Shown in pieces: positions 1 through 8,271 of a DNA stretch of 41,117 nucleotides. Below the pieces are notes generated by a model. The model did no database searches, had not been told where the DNA came from, and saw only the letters and a list, made by a program, of their open reading frames with translations. Position 1 is the stretch's first letter, and each line of letters begins with the position of its first letter. Location: assembly GCA_009776725.1 (NCBI GenBank), contig WRNE01000013.1:1-41117 (forward strand). The letters run 5' to 3'. Source of the DNA: Coriobacteriia bacterium. Lineage in GTDB: Bacteria; Actinomycetota; Coriobacteriia; Coriobacteriales; UBA8131. The translations under genes and the position numbers were made by a program.

Positions 1-43
1 CCAGTTGCAAGGGCTTCTCCCCATAAGACTGGCTAGGGATGAG

Positions 44-859
44 TTATTTTGCGACCTGCTTTCGATGGGTGTAGACGTCTTTTCCGAAACTGCCGACGTA
101 GTGGAGCTCCTCCCAGCCGCGAGAGGCAAGCTCTTGGCTCGGCTGCATGTCCCTCTCCGAGTCGCCGGGGCAGTCGACCAGCCAGCCTCCGGGCCTGCAA
201 ACCCTCGCCAGCTCGTTGACCTCGTTGTCCCAATCGTCGCCGAGGACATGACCGCTCATCACGACGTCGAACATGTCGTCTGGGAACGGCAGCTCGGTCA
301 CAAGCCCGTCCAAGACGCGGACGTTTTTGATGCCCTCGCGCTTGATCTTGTCGCGCATGAACTCACGCAGCGTCCCCACTGGCTCGCTGGCATAGACCCA
401 GGCGGCTTTCTCGGCAGCGGCGAAAGCCAGGCGCCCCGAGCCGGCACCGACGTCAAGGACGGTCTTGCCTGCCAGGTACACCAGGGAAAACAAGCGCTGC
501 TTGTCCCATCCATAGATAAAGTCGCAGTTCGACGCCATTTTTTCTGGGGTCGTGTAAATGACGAAGTCCTCGACACTGGCCAGTGCATACGCTTCGGCCT
601 TGCGGACCTCAACCATGTCGGCAAGCGTCGGTGCGTTGGCTGTGACTTCGTCGACTAACGCTTTGCATTCTGGGCAACGCTGCTTGAAATACCAGGCAAC
701 GGCCGGGTTCGCGTTCAAGGCGACTCCCATGTTGTAGCGCCACTCGGACTTGTCGTTGCGCCAGCCGCCCATTTCCATCATCAGGCGTATCTGAAACCGT
801 TCTAAAAGCAAGAAACTGTTGAAGGAATAATCCTCCGGCCTTATCCAACCAAGCGCCAT
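44..859 (-). CDS. Class I SAM-dependent methyltransferase, substrate unknown
   Basis: This 271-residue protein is a Rossmann-fold methyltransferase. Motif I is visible as VLDVGAGSGRLAF at residues 134-146, followed by an acidic residue at 159 (YASEP) that would bind the SAM ribose, and a downstream strand PFPDDMFDVVMSGHVL around 191-206. The first 130 residues are an extra helical region with a CxxC pair (C62, C65). The start has a strong ribosome-binding site, AAGGAGG, 4 bases upstream. It is the last gene of an operon, 18 bases after the folate cyclo-ligase-like gene and downstream of an amidohydrolase gene. The fold is clear from motif I. The substrate cannot be read from the sequence; a small molecule, protein or RNA is equally possible. 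Confidence 0.85.
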   Translation of the reverse strand: MALGWIRPEDYSFNSFLLLERFQIRLMMEMGGWRNDKSEWRYNMGVALNANPAVAWYFKQRCPECKALVDEVTANAPTLADMVEVRKAEAYALASVEDFVIYTTPEKMASNCDFIYGWDKQRLFSLVYLAGKTVLDVGAGSGRLAFAAAEKAAWVYASEPVGTLREFMRDKIKREGIKNVRVLDGLVTELPFPDDMFDVVMSGHVLGDDWDNEVNELARVCRPGGWLVDCPGDSERDMQPSQELASRGWEELHYVGSFGKDVYTHRKQVAK

Positions 860-877
860 AAGCCCTCCTTGGGGATG

Positions 878-1888
878 CTATGCCTTGCCGTGATAACAGA
901 AGGTAGGGGTAACCACAGCGTCCAAACGCTGGTCATGCGACTGCACGGGCAGTGACTTGTAGATCTGCTCGTCGAAGCAGACGCCAAAGACCTTGGTGGT
1001 GTCCCTTAGTTTGGGTATGTAGCGGTCATAAAAACCGCCGCCGAAGCCCATTCGGTAGCACTCCGGGTCAAAAGCCACCCCCGGCACTATGATCACCGAT
1101 ATTTTACGTGGTTCGACTAGCCTGAGCTTCTTTAGGCGCTCTGGCGTCTGTACTTCCATAGGGTCAGTGATCAGCTCGATCGACTGAAGGTCGAGCTCGC
1201 CAGTGCCAATCGTCGTATAAAACCGCATCAGGCCTTCCCCAAGGATTGCTGGGAAAGCAACCTTGTACCCAGCCCGACCCAAGTTGAAGATCAGGGTCTC
1301 CAGTGACAGCTCGCTCCCCACTGACGAGTAGACAGCGATGTAACCGTCGCGCGGCAAGGTATTCTCCCGAATCAAGTCAAACAAGCGCCGACTGGCTGCG
1401 ACCGAGGCAATCGACCGGTCGCGTGCACTGATCGCAGTCCGCCGCTTGATGGCTACCTGGCGAAAGTCGTTCTTCACATGCTTGGTGCTGCGGACGAAGG
1501 GCAGGGCCAAGGCCAAAGGGATAAAACCAAGCATCAAGACCTGGCTGACGCTCGGGATGGCAAATTCCAGGGTCTGGTAGAAAGACCAGCAATACGTGTA
1601 CCAAGCTAGCACTATGCAGTTCCACAGCAGTGCGGCCAGCAGGGCTGCGATCGGGGCCCCGCGGCGACGCAGCCAATAAGTGGCGCTGGAGAAGACCAGC
1701 ACGTAAAAAGGGGTGACCATGCGCCAACTGTTCGTAATCTGTGTCGACATGAACGCAAATACCGAGCTGACTATGTTGGTGACCAGGGCGAATAAGGCAA
1801 GCACGCCAATGGCAAACGCGAAGTAATACCATTTGGTATGCGCTATGGTTTGGTGGAAATGCGGGAAATTGCCTATCTGACGTGCCAT
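878..1888 (-). CDS. 5-formyltetrahydrofolate cyclo-ligase domain fused to an N-terminal four-helix membrane domain
   Basis: Residues from about 140 to 336 form a 5-formyl-THF cyclo-ligase (MTHFS) domain. The signature VPGVAFD (268-274) and RMGFGGGFYDRY (279-290) is intact, as is the basic N-terminal helix of the domain (KRRTAISARDR). MTHFS converts 5-formyl-THF and ATP to 5,10-methenyl-THF. The family is usually about 190 soluble residues. Here an additional 135-residue N-terminus carries four hydrophobic segments near 21-46, 58-73, 78-100 and 112-133, so the enzyme is predicted to be membrane-tethered. There is no stop or frameshift between the parts. I chose the ATG at 1888; a TTG two codons earlier is also in frame, and neither has a good ribosome-binding site, which suggests coupling to the amidohydrolase gene ending 31 bases upstream. 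Confidence 0.85.
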   Translation of the reverse strand: MARQIGNFPHFHQTIAHTKWYYFAFAIGVLALFALVTNIVSSVFAFMSTQITNSWRMVTPFYVLVFSSATYWLRRRGAPIAALLAALLWNCIVLAWYTYCWSFYQTLEFAIPSVSQVLMLGFIPLALALPFVRSTKHVKNDFRQVAIKRRTAISARDRSIASVAASRRLFDLIRENTLPRDGYIAVYSSVGSELSLETLIFNLGRAGYKVAFPAILGEGLMRFYTTIGTGELDLQSIELITDPMEVQTPERLKKLRLVEPRKISVIIVPGVAFDPECYRMGFGGGFYDRYIPKLRDTTKVFGVCFDEQIYKSLPVQSHDQRLDAVVTPTFCYHGKA

Positions 1889-1919
1889 TGTCAATCAATC
1901 GTGCTTTCGTCTTGCCGAT

Positions 1920-2726
1920 TCATCGCACTAGGTCGATTCCTAGGAAAGCCTCGGTGTTCCTACTGAGGATAAGCTCTCGGCTGCGCTCGTCGATCCCGGC
2001 TGCGGCTAGGCGGTCGAGCTCTGCTGCCGGGCTGGCCATGGGGAAATCGGAGCCGAAGAGGATACGGCCGGCCCCATAGATCCCGATCAGCTCCCTCGTG
2101 CGCCGGGGACCCAGCCACATCTGTGCCGAGCTAAGGTCCATAAAGCAGGCTTCGTCTTCCAGGTATTCAAGCGCCAGGTCGTAGATAGACCACCCTCCGA
2201 AGTGCGCAGCATTTACCACCAGACCGGGAAACGCATGCAAGATCTCGCGGATGCGTCGAGGATGCGAATAGTCGTAGCGATAGTCCCCAGCATGAATCGT
2301 TATCGGCACACGGCCTTGGATGGCGGCATAAAGCCTCATCATCCTGGGGTCGTCGGCATTGACCAGCTGGGAGTCCGGATGGATCTTAAATCCACACAGG
2401 CCCATTCCCAAGCAACGCTCTACCTCTCCCTCAATGTCGGCAAAATCAGGGTGCATTGTGGCAAAGCCTATGAAGCTGGGGTTTTCTGCGACTTGGGAGG
2501 CAATGAAGTCGTTGATCGTGATGACGTTCTCGGGCTTTAAGGCCACTGACATGATGATCGACTTGGCGACTCCGGCGCTTTCTTGAAGATTCAGGTACTG
2601 TCGGACGCTGCCGTCTCCAGTCATGACGACGTTATAGAACTCACCGACGCTCGCTGTAGCCCTATCGGCGATCTTGTCTGGATAGACATGGCAGTGGGCA
2701 TCGATTATATATGGCTTGTTTGGCAT
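1920..2726 (-). CDS. Amidohydrolase-family (amidohydrolase_2) metal-dependent hydrolase
   Basis: A 268-residue TIM-barrel hydrolase of the amidohydrolase_2 type. The metal-binding HxH is at residues 11-13 (DAHCHVYP), with H145 (ITIHAGD), H175 (NAAHFGG) and the catalytic Asp at 227 (LFGSDFPM). Members hydrolyse or decarboxylate small substrates; the actual substrate cannot be told here. It is the first gene of an operon with the membrane-fused folate cyclo-ligase and a methyltransferase. No strong ribosome-binding site precedes the ATG at 2726. The full set of metal ligands argues for an active enzyme. Confidence 0.85.
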   Translation of the reverse strand: MPNKPYIIDAHCHVYPDKIADRATASVGEFYNVVMTGDGSVRQYLNLQESAGVAKSIIMSVALKPENVITINDFIASQVAENPSFIGFATMHPDFADIEGEVERCLGMGLCGFKIHPDSQLVNADDPRMMRLYAAIQGRVPITIHAGDYRYDYSHPRRIREILHAFPGLVVNAAHFGGWSIYDLALEYLEDEACFMDLSSAQMWLGPRRTRELIGIYGAGRILFGSDFPMASPAAELDRLAAAGIDERSRELILSRNTEAFLGIDLVR

Positions 2727-2947
2727 ACCGCTACAGCTTTCATATCATGATTCAGATTAGTATTTAAAGCTGATTAATGGTAACATACCCACTCATGAAT
2801 GCGGTGTGGAGGTATTTGATTGGATAGTTGTTGAATGCCGGTTTTTATCTTCACACAAAAGCGACTATTTGCTGGTTCCCATGGGCTACTGCTTGTTTTG
2901 CGAGAGGCAACAAGGCGTCACATGGGTAATCGCATCGGTGTTTAAGT

Positions 2948-3034
2948 GCGGGTGTGGCGGAAATGGCAGACGCGCATGGTTCAGGTCCATGTGAGCTTTA
3001 GCTCGTGGGGGTTCAAGTCCCTTCACCCGCACCA
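2948..3034 (+). tRNA. tRNA-Leu, anticodon CAG
   Basis: A complete 87-nt tRNA with encoded CCA. The acceptor stem GCGGGTG (2948-2954) pairs with CACCCGC (3024-3030), followed by the discriminator A and CCA. The anticodon stem catgg/ccatg encloses a loop with CAG at 2982-2984. A long variable arm (AGCT/AGCT) marks a class II tRNA, and the T-arm carries GGTTCAAGTCC-like sequence at 3009-3020. CAG reads the leucine codon CUG. Confidence 0.96.
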
Positions 3035-3132
3035 ATTCAATTGGTATGAGTAGGTACCTTCATCTAAACAGCTTTATACTTACAGATATGCACAGAGACG
3101 TGTTTGCTCTGGCAAGTCAGGAGGGAAGTTTC

Positions 3133-4023
3133 ATGAAAAAGAGTGTATCGTTGGCATTGGCAACCTTGCTCATGTTGTCACAAATGCTGGCAACTGCATG
3201 CAGCGACAGCAACAAGCAAAGCCCTTCGTCAGACAGCCAGCAAAGCTTGGGCCCATCTGTGAACGCCGGCTTGAACGATGCAAGCCCTAATGGCTCAGAC
3301 GAGGACAACTGGTGGCAGCGCTACTTCTGGCGCTTGGAGGGAAGCATCAACCAGAAAGAGGAGTTCGGCACGCAAGCCGGGCATGCCGGTATGTACGCGG
3401 ACTATGCCTTCACAATCGAGATGACCGGCGGGAAGGACCCCGTGCACGATAACTCCACCGACTATGCAGAAGGCTATTACGACCTTTCGGTGAGATCATC
3501 CATCACGATCGACACAGACGAGGCAGCTGACAATATACTCAACGACCTGCTTGGCAGCGATGTCAGCGGAATGGACCTAGGCATTGACGTCGTCCTTGCT
3601 GGCGAGTATAGAAGCGACATCCCCTACTATATCGGTGCCGATGGTTTTCCGGTTATCCCGCCCTATGACGAAGAGGACGGCATGTATATCTTCCCTGAGG
3701 GGACCGAGGATGCCTCTACTGGCCCAGTCTATGTCCACAGGGTCCCTAAGAACTGGCAGTCCCCGATTAAGGATAAAAACAGACAGACGGTACAGCCGCC
3801 AACAAGCAGCTGGCTGATGTTTGAAGCCTTCAAAATGGAGTACACCGGCACATCGTCCCATGCCCTGGTTGGCACTTTCGGCGAAGACGTGAACTACGAC
3901 GTGCTGCTGTTCATCGTGATCGACGAGAACTACCACGCAAAGATCTACCTGAACCTTACAACCTCGGTTAATCACGAGATCTGGCTGGAAGGCGACGGGG
4001 AGCTCGTTTTAGAGCATACTTAG
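3133..4023 (+). CDS. Secreted probable lipoprotein, function unknown
   Basis: A 296-residue exported protein. The start at 3133 is set by the ribosome-binding site GGAGG 7 bases upstream and by the signal peptide that follows (MKKSVSLALATLLMLSQML, then ATAC). The cysteine near residue 24 is the likely lipid-attachment site, although the lipobox LATAC is not ideal. The mature part starts with a Ser/Gln/Asn-rich linker, then an acidic beta-rich domain with no catalytic motif I recognise. An upstream ATG at 3046 would bury the signal peptide behind 29 residues and is less likely. A TATACT box at 3075-3080 could be its promoter. The gene follows tRNA-Leu and converges on the membrane-protein gene at 4089. 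Confidence 0.8.
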   Translation: MKKSVSLALATLLMLSQMLATACSDSNKQSPSSDSQQSLGPSVNAGLNDASPNGSDEDNWWQRYFWRLEGSINQKEEFGTQAGHAGMYADYAFTIEMTGGKDPVHDNSTDYAEGYYDLSVRSSITIDTDEAADNILNDLLGSDVSGMDLGIDVVLAGEYRSDIPYYIGADGFPVIPPYDEEDGMYIFPEGTEDASTGPVYVHRVPKNWQSPIKDKNRQTVQPPTSSWLMFEAFKMEYTGTSSHALVGTFGEDVNYDVLLFIVIDENYHAKIYLNLTTSVNHEIWLEGDGELVLEHT

Positions 4024-4088
4024 GATAGACAAGGCAGTCCTTTAGCTAGCCAATCCTTTAGCAAGGCAGTCCCTTGCCCGTACACCGT

Positions 4089-4694
4089 CTAGCCGTTGGC
4101 AGGTGTGAACACTCGCTCCATTCTAAGTATTGTATCGCCAGAGACAGTGACTAAAACGAGTGGATAATGGCCGGTAAGGCCTTTGCTGTTGATCATCGTG
4201 TCTAAGAACGTCTGATGGTCGGTTGAATAAAGCTCGATGGAAACCTCGATGTCATAGATAAAGAACTCGGTATCCTCTGTCGTGGTGTACCACTTAATGT
4301 CGGCGTTGGCGTTATAGATATAGCCATACTCCTCTGTCTCGGTCTCGGCCTCTTCCCTTGTGGCGCTGGGACGGTCCTCCATGTACCTTAGAACCGCCTC
4401 GTCGCCTTCGAGCCACTCTAAGTCGTCGAGGGCATAACTGATCTTGTAGGGGTCGGCTCCCATGTTCCAATCGTCCATCATCGCATAGAAGGTCTGAATA
4501 TCCTCATGGGTGCCATTGAGGACCACCGCATCGTCGCCGATAGACTCTAGCTTGTCCAAGTCTTCGAGCAGGTCCTTATCGACCCTGCTTGGAGTGTTGT
4601 TCAAGATCAACACCAAGGCTATGATAACAGCGCCTATGGTCGAGACGATGGAAATACCGGCAGACACCCTTCTCCTTGTAGACAAGCGGTTCAT
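4089..4694 (-). CDS. Membrane-anchored protein of unknown function
   Basis: A 201-residue protein with one N-terminal transmembrane segment (about residues 12-32, VSAGISIVSTIGAVIIALVL) after a basic stretch (RLSTRRR), so the remainder is probably outside the membrane. The outer part is acidic and of mixed alpha/beta composition, with no recognised motif. The start codon overlaps the stop of the upstream beta-helix surface-protein gene by four bases (ATGA), so the two are translationally coupled and probably act together at the cell surface. I do not recognise the family. Confidence 0.75.
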   Translation of the reverse strand: MNRLSTRRRVSAGISIVSTIGAVIIALVLILNNTPSRVDKDLLEDLDKLESIGDDAVVLNGTHEDIQTFYAMMDDWNMGADPYKISYALDDLEWLEGDEAVLRYMEDRPSATREEAETETEEYGYIYNANADIKWYTTTEDTEFFIYDIEVSIELYSTDHQTFLDTMINSKGLTGHYPLVLVTVSGDTILRMERVFTPANG

Positions 4695-6265
4695 TGCTGC
4701 TCCTCTTCTTTCAGTGCATCTGCGTCTTCGCCCTCAGGCACCGGCACGTCTTCAGCAACCGCCTGGCTGGCTTCCTTCTTTTTGGTGGAGAAGAACACAA
4801 TGGCGCTTCCCACAGCAACAACGACAAGCACTACCAGGACTATCCATAGCCAGCTTGGCCCTGCCCCGGCCTTTGCGCTGTCGTCGGCATTCTCGCCAGT
4901 CGCATCTTCTTCGAGTCCGTCAAACCCGATCTTATCCCCATGGTCGGTTTTTACTGACAGGTCAGGATCGGGGCTTGAAGAGGGATCGTCGGTCTGAGGG
5001 CTTGAAGAGGACTCTGTCTTGTTCACCGTTACCCCAAAGATAGGCAGAAAACCGCTCTCGGAGCTACTGTTATAGCTGATACCGCTTTGGTCGCCTACCC
5101 TGTCCCAGCGAATGGGGCCGGGCGAGTCGATTGCCAGGTCGTCTGTCTCGCCTGCGTTATAGGTGGTGACGCCATGGTCGCGGTCCCAAGCGCAGATCGA
5201 TGCGCCGTCGATTGTCAATCCTCCGCTGTTGAAAAGCATGATCACATCGCCAAAGGGTCCTATATCGGTACCATAGGCAAACAACAGCCCGTTGTTTAGC
5301 TCTACGGTGTCATCGTCGTCACACATCAGCGCCCTGCCCGTCCTAGCGCTGACGATGCCGCCATTGATTGTCACGGTTGAGAACTTGCCTACAGAAAAAA
5401 TCGCATTCCCGGTGCCTGTGGCTTCGATGAAGCTGCCTGGCTCGACGCGAATGTTGCGAGTGTAGACCGTAGGGTTGCTGCCCTCGGCAATTATCGTAGC
5501 CCCTTTCACCGTCACCTCTCCTGTCGCAACAGCATAGACAGCATTGCCGCTTGCCGCCCGGACTGTCCCGCCTTCGATCTCTACGCCGCCTTCGGCGCTG
5601 ATTGCTGCACCCGAGCCAGAACAAAAAACCGTCCCGCCGGTGATATGCACAATTCCAGCGCCTGACCCGTAGATTGCAGCCCCGGTTTTTGAGCTGATGG
5701 TCCCTCCGCTCACTTCGACTGATAAAGCAGCGACAGCTCCACCGGTGCCCGCTGCTTCGACTGTGCCGCTGCGCATGGTAAATATCCTAGCGTTGATGGT
5801 GTAGTCCAGGCCAGCTGCACTGGCTGTCCCACCATTCACGGTAAAGTCCACATTCGAGCCAACGCTGATCCCCGCTCCGGGGCCTTTATTGATAATCGTG
5901 CTTCCGGAAGCAAGCTCGAATGCCCCCTCTCCAGTAAGATATACAATGTAATCTTGGCTGACAGAGCCGGCATAAGTAGCAAGCCAGACTAGCTTCACGC
6001 CAGATTTGATGTCGATCGTCAAAGTGCTATACGCGTTCGAGATCTCTCCGCTGTTTGTTGTAACATTGACAACATCGCCGCTGTCCGAGCTGTTTATCGC
6101 ACTTTGTATTTTTGTTTGGACCTGTGGCGTGGTGTCACTGTTCGTCAAATTGACAGTCTTTGTATCAGCATAGGCGGTTTGTGGTATATAAGCTGCTGAA
6201 CACAACAGTAGTACCAAGCTGACAAACACTAGAATAAGCCTGCTACGTTTCATTGGAATTGCCAT
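4691..6265 (-). CDS. Beta-helix-like surface protein with C-terminal membrane anchor
   Basis: A 524-residue secreted protein. It has a signal peptide (basic MKRSR, hydrophobic core, likely cleavage after AYA near residue 33). Residues about 40-390 are repetitive, with recurring short strands such as INGGTV, VEVSGGTI, VHITGGTV and VEIEGGTV; these suggest a right-handed beta-helix of the pectate-lyase-like kind. A Ser/Pro/Asp-rich linker follows, then one transmembrane helix (WLWIVLVVLVVVAVGSAIVF, about 475-495) and an acidic tail. There is no LPXTG signal. The ATG at 6265 has AAGGAGG 10 bases upstream, and a TATAAT box lies at 6296-6301. No catalytic residues can be assigned; adhesion or a structural role is a guess. 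Confidence 0.8.
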   Translation of the reverse strand: MAIPMKRSRLILVFVSLVLLLCSAAYIPQTAYADTKTVNLTNSDTTPQVQTKIQSAINSSDSGDVVNVTTNSGEISNAYSTLTIDIKSGVKLVWLATYAGSVSQDYIVYLTGEGAFELASGSTIINKGPGAGISVGSNVDFTVNGGTASAAGLDYTINARIFTMRSGTVEAAGTGGAVAALSVEVSGGTISSKTGAAIYGSGAGIVHITGGTVFCSGSGAAISAEGGVEIEGGTVRAASGNAVYAVATGEVTVKGATIIAEGSNPTVYTRNIRVEPGSFIEATGTGNAIFSVGKFSTVTINGGIVSARTGRALMCDDDDTVELNNGLLFAYGTDIGPFGDVIMLFNSGGLTIDGASICAWDRDHGVTTYNAGETDDLAIDSPGPIRWDRVGDQSGISYNSSSESGFLPIFGVTVNKTESSSSPQTDDPSSSPDPDLSVKTDHGDKIGFDGLEEDATGENADDSAKAGAGPSWLWIVLVVLVVVAVGSAIVFFSTKKKEASQAVAEDVPVPEGEDADALKEEEQQ

Positions 6266-6295
6266 TGCTTTGATCCTCCTTCGATTTGCCTAACC

Positions 6296-6301
6296 ATTAT
6301 A
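6296..6301 (-). promoter_or_regulatory. -10 box for the beta-helix surface-protein operon
   Basis: On the minus strand the sequence is a consensus TATAAT. Transcription from it would start near 6289, giving a leader of about 24 bases that still includes the AAGGAGG site. No good -35 is seen. Confidence 0.5.
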
Positions 6302-6565
6302 GTGTATGTTCATTTCGCTAGGTTTCTTAAGTAGGCACGAAGTGGTGTGTGCGGTTGTCTGCAGAGTTGAAATGCCTTCCGCCTGGCAGCGGTTACAAGC
6401 CCTTGGATCAGCCGGTCACCTCGCCCAGTTGGGTGATTAAAACGTCAGGCAACCTGGATACCCTTTAAAACAGATAGACTCGAAGGTTTATGCGTTGCAT
6501 CCGCTGTAGCGAGCTGCGCCTCTATAGCATTCGAATGAGCATTGTTTTGCCATAATAGAGAGTTA

Positions 6566-6607
6566 CAACCTGCATTGCAGATGCGAACCAGGTTGCAGTT
6601 GTTTTTT
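6566..6607 (+). terminator. Rho-independent terminator in plus orientation
   Basis: CAACCTG (6566-6572) pairs with CAGGTTG (6589-6595), with an inner GCAT/ATGC extension, followed by CAGTTG and six T at 6602-6607. The T-run is on the plus strand, while both flanking genes are on the minus strand. It could act weakly for the gene ending at 6619, but that direction has no T-run. Confidence 0.55.
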
Positions 6608-6618
6608 AGGATAAGCAA

Positions 6619-7071
6619 TCAGCTTAGAATATCAAAGCCGGTCCGAGTGTCATATGTGTCAGTCAGGTATTCGACTTCCTCAAAGCGCTGGACAGCGTTC
6701 TCATAGAGCGACTTGGCGACGCCTTCGTCCTTGGTGTAGATGTGTACATTTATGTTGTCAAAGATAAGCACGACGATCTGGCAGTCACTTAGAACGAAGT
6801 CTTCGTAGTAGGAGATGTTGTCGTAGTCGCCCTCGGCGAAATAAGCCTGGAGCTTAATGAAGATGATGTAGTGGTCTTGCTGGATCAGCTCCTTGAAGGC
6901 CTTGCCGTCATAGGACTCCTCGTCTAGGTACCGCTCCCCTGAAGCGTTCCATACCTCGTCCTGCTCGACGATGTTCCGCCAGAAGTACCCCTCCACATTG
7001 ATGTTTTCCAATATCTGTCGCAGCATGTCCGTTGTGGCTTGCGGTATCAAGAAGGTCACACCCTTTATCAT
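6619..7071 (-). CDS. DUF2691-like small protein, function unknown
   Basis: A 150-residue soluble protein without signal peptide or membrane segment. The opening, MIKGVTFLIPQATTDMLRQI, and the overall length resemble the DUF2691 family of Bacillus and relatives, which has no assigned function; this match is from memory of the family and is tentative. The start is the ATG at 7071, because GGAGGT lies 7 bases upstream; a more distal ATG at 7086 overlaps that site. No operon partner is adjacent. Confidence 0.7.
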   Translation of the reverse strand: MIKGVTFLIPQATTDMLRQILENINVEGYFWRNIVEQDEVWNASGERYLDEESYDGKAFKELIQQDHYIIFIKLQAYFAEGDYDNISYYEDFVLSDCQIVVLIFDNINVHIYTKDEGVAKSLYENAVQRFEEVEYLTDTYDTRTGFDILS

Positions 7072-7406
7072 TGTACTTACCTCCATTCGGTGAATAACTA
7101 TTAGCTGTGCTCCGGCAGTGACCGCAAAGTTGCAGTATGGGAGAGCGACGGCACAAAAGCAACCTTACCAAGCAGATGCCCAGCAACAACCAGAAGCAGG
7201 GTGCATGGCCCATCGTTTTATAGGCGGGCATCACTGATCCCGACCGCATCAACAATGCTGGGGTTGCCCAATGCGATCCAAATCGACACTGCAGGCTATA
7301 TAAAAGCCAAGCATTCCGTTAAGCCCCAAAAACCCTTATTCAGTTTTGGTATAACATAGAGGCTCTTACAAACCCAAGCTTTTGTATGCCTGCAAAGGAT
7401 ATTGAA
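7072..7406. other. Divergent intergenic region
   Basis: This stretch separates the minus-strand DUF2691-like gene from the plus-strand thymidylate synthase-like gene. A TATAAC box at 7350-7355 is the best candidate promoter for the plus gene. For the minus gene, TTGCGG followed 18 bases later by TAATAG is a weak candidate just upstream of the GGAGGT site. No convincing coding sequence or RNA structure is seen. Confidence 0.4.
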
Positions 7407-8225
7407 ATGAAGGATATTTACATCGAGGGACAAAGCCTCCCTGAGGTATACCATAAAGGCATATCGGCCTTGTTCACTGGCGGACAGTTGGCCGATTGCT
7501 CCGACTGGAACTTACAGAACCTCGATTCCTATAGCCAGCTCGAATGCCGGATGACGATCCATGTCGAAGAGCCATTGAAAGAGCCCCGGATCAGCAAGCT
7601 GGTCATCTGCGGCCCCCGGGAGTTGGAGCAGTACCGGTTAGAGATCTTGGATGGGATTCTTGACTTTGCTGTCGATGTCGAAGTCGAGAGGAACGGAAGG
7701 CTCGAGGCTTTGGAAGATTACACATACCATCATCGCATCACCCAGCCCATCGACCAGATCGAGTTTGTCATAAACGAACTAAAGAGGAACCCGCAAATGT
7801 CAAGCCGCAGGGCAGTTATCGGTGTCCGAAACAACCTGCTCGACTCTAAGCTCACAAACCCGGCTTGCCTGCAGAACATCCAGTTTTTCGTGCGCAATGG
7901 GAAGCTTGACATGTGCGTATTGTTTCGCTCCAACGACTTTGCCCAAGCCTTTTTTATGAACGCCTTTGCTCTGATCTGCATGCAAGAAAACCTTGCTGAC
8001 AGGCTAGAAATCCCTGTCGGAACCTACTCCCAGACCTCGAACTCAATGCATGTCTATCAGCAGAATTTCCCGGTTTTTCAAGCCTATGCGCGCAAAGTCA
8101 TCGAAGAGCCTCTGACCGAGCTGACTTACTATTATGAGGGCTTTTTTAAGGACCTTATGGATGCAGAGCATGATAGCATCCTAGAAGACTTTAAAAAGCA
8201 GAGGGAGAAGTACGGCCTGGACTGA
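7407..8225 (+). CDS. Thymidylate synthase family protein (archaeal-type ThyA-like)
   Basis: A 272-residue protein of the thymidylate synthase fold. The active-site cysteine is C154 (NPACLQNIQF). The Arg pair that reaches over to the neighbouring subunit's dUMP is R134-R135 (SSRRAV). The downstream R174, S175, D177 (FRSND), N185 (FMNAF) and H215/Y217 (MHVY) match the conserved residues of ThyA. The sequence style is closer to the shorter archaeal enzymes than to E. coli ThyA, and the C-terminus lacks the usual PxxxMxxAV ending. I chose the ATG at 7407 because AAAGGA lies 7 bases upstream; an ATG at 7386 has no such site. It converges on cysK. The likely role is dTMP synthesis from dUMP and methylene-THF, but another pyrimidine-modifying activity cannot be excluded. 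Confidence 0.78.
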   Translation: MKDIYIEGQSLPEVYHKGISALFTGGQLADCSDWNLQNLDSYSQLECRMTIHVEEPLKEPRISKLVICGPRELEQYRLEILDGILDFAVDVEVERNGRLEALEDYTYHHRITQPIDQIEFVINELKRNPQMSSRRAVIGVRNNLLDSKLTNPACLQNIQFFVRNGKLDMCVLFRSNDFAQAFFMNAFALICMQENLADRLEIPVGTYSQTSNSMHVYQQNFPVFQAYARKVIEEPLTELTYYYEGFFKDLMDAEHDSILEDFKKQREKYGLD

Positions 8226-8271
8226 CCACGACAAGTATATGTATCTATATGGTTTTGTTGCTTACCAGGCT

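Larger units (their letters stand above)
6266..6618. other. Gene-free interval with an orphan plus-strand terminator
   Basis: About 350 bases separate two minus-strand genes. The left end holds the -10 box and ribosome-binding site of the surface-protein operon. The right end holds a hairpin with a T-run in plus-strand orientation (6566-6607). No open reading frame with a ribosome-binding site lies between. A small RNA on the plus strand is possible, but I do not recognise a family. Confidence 0.5.

Noticed and set aside
5..658. Long plus-strand frame at the left edge
   Set aside because: It is the antisense of the methyltransferase gene, has no ribosome-binding site, and the protein shows no family features; the minus frame carries the SAM motif.
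2806..2994. 62-residue frame before and over tRNA-Leu
   Set aside because: It runs into the tRNA and lacks a ribosome-binding site.
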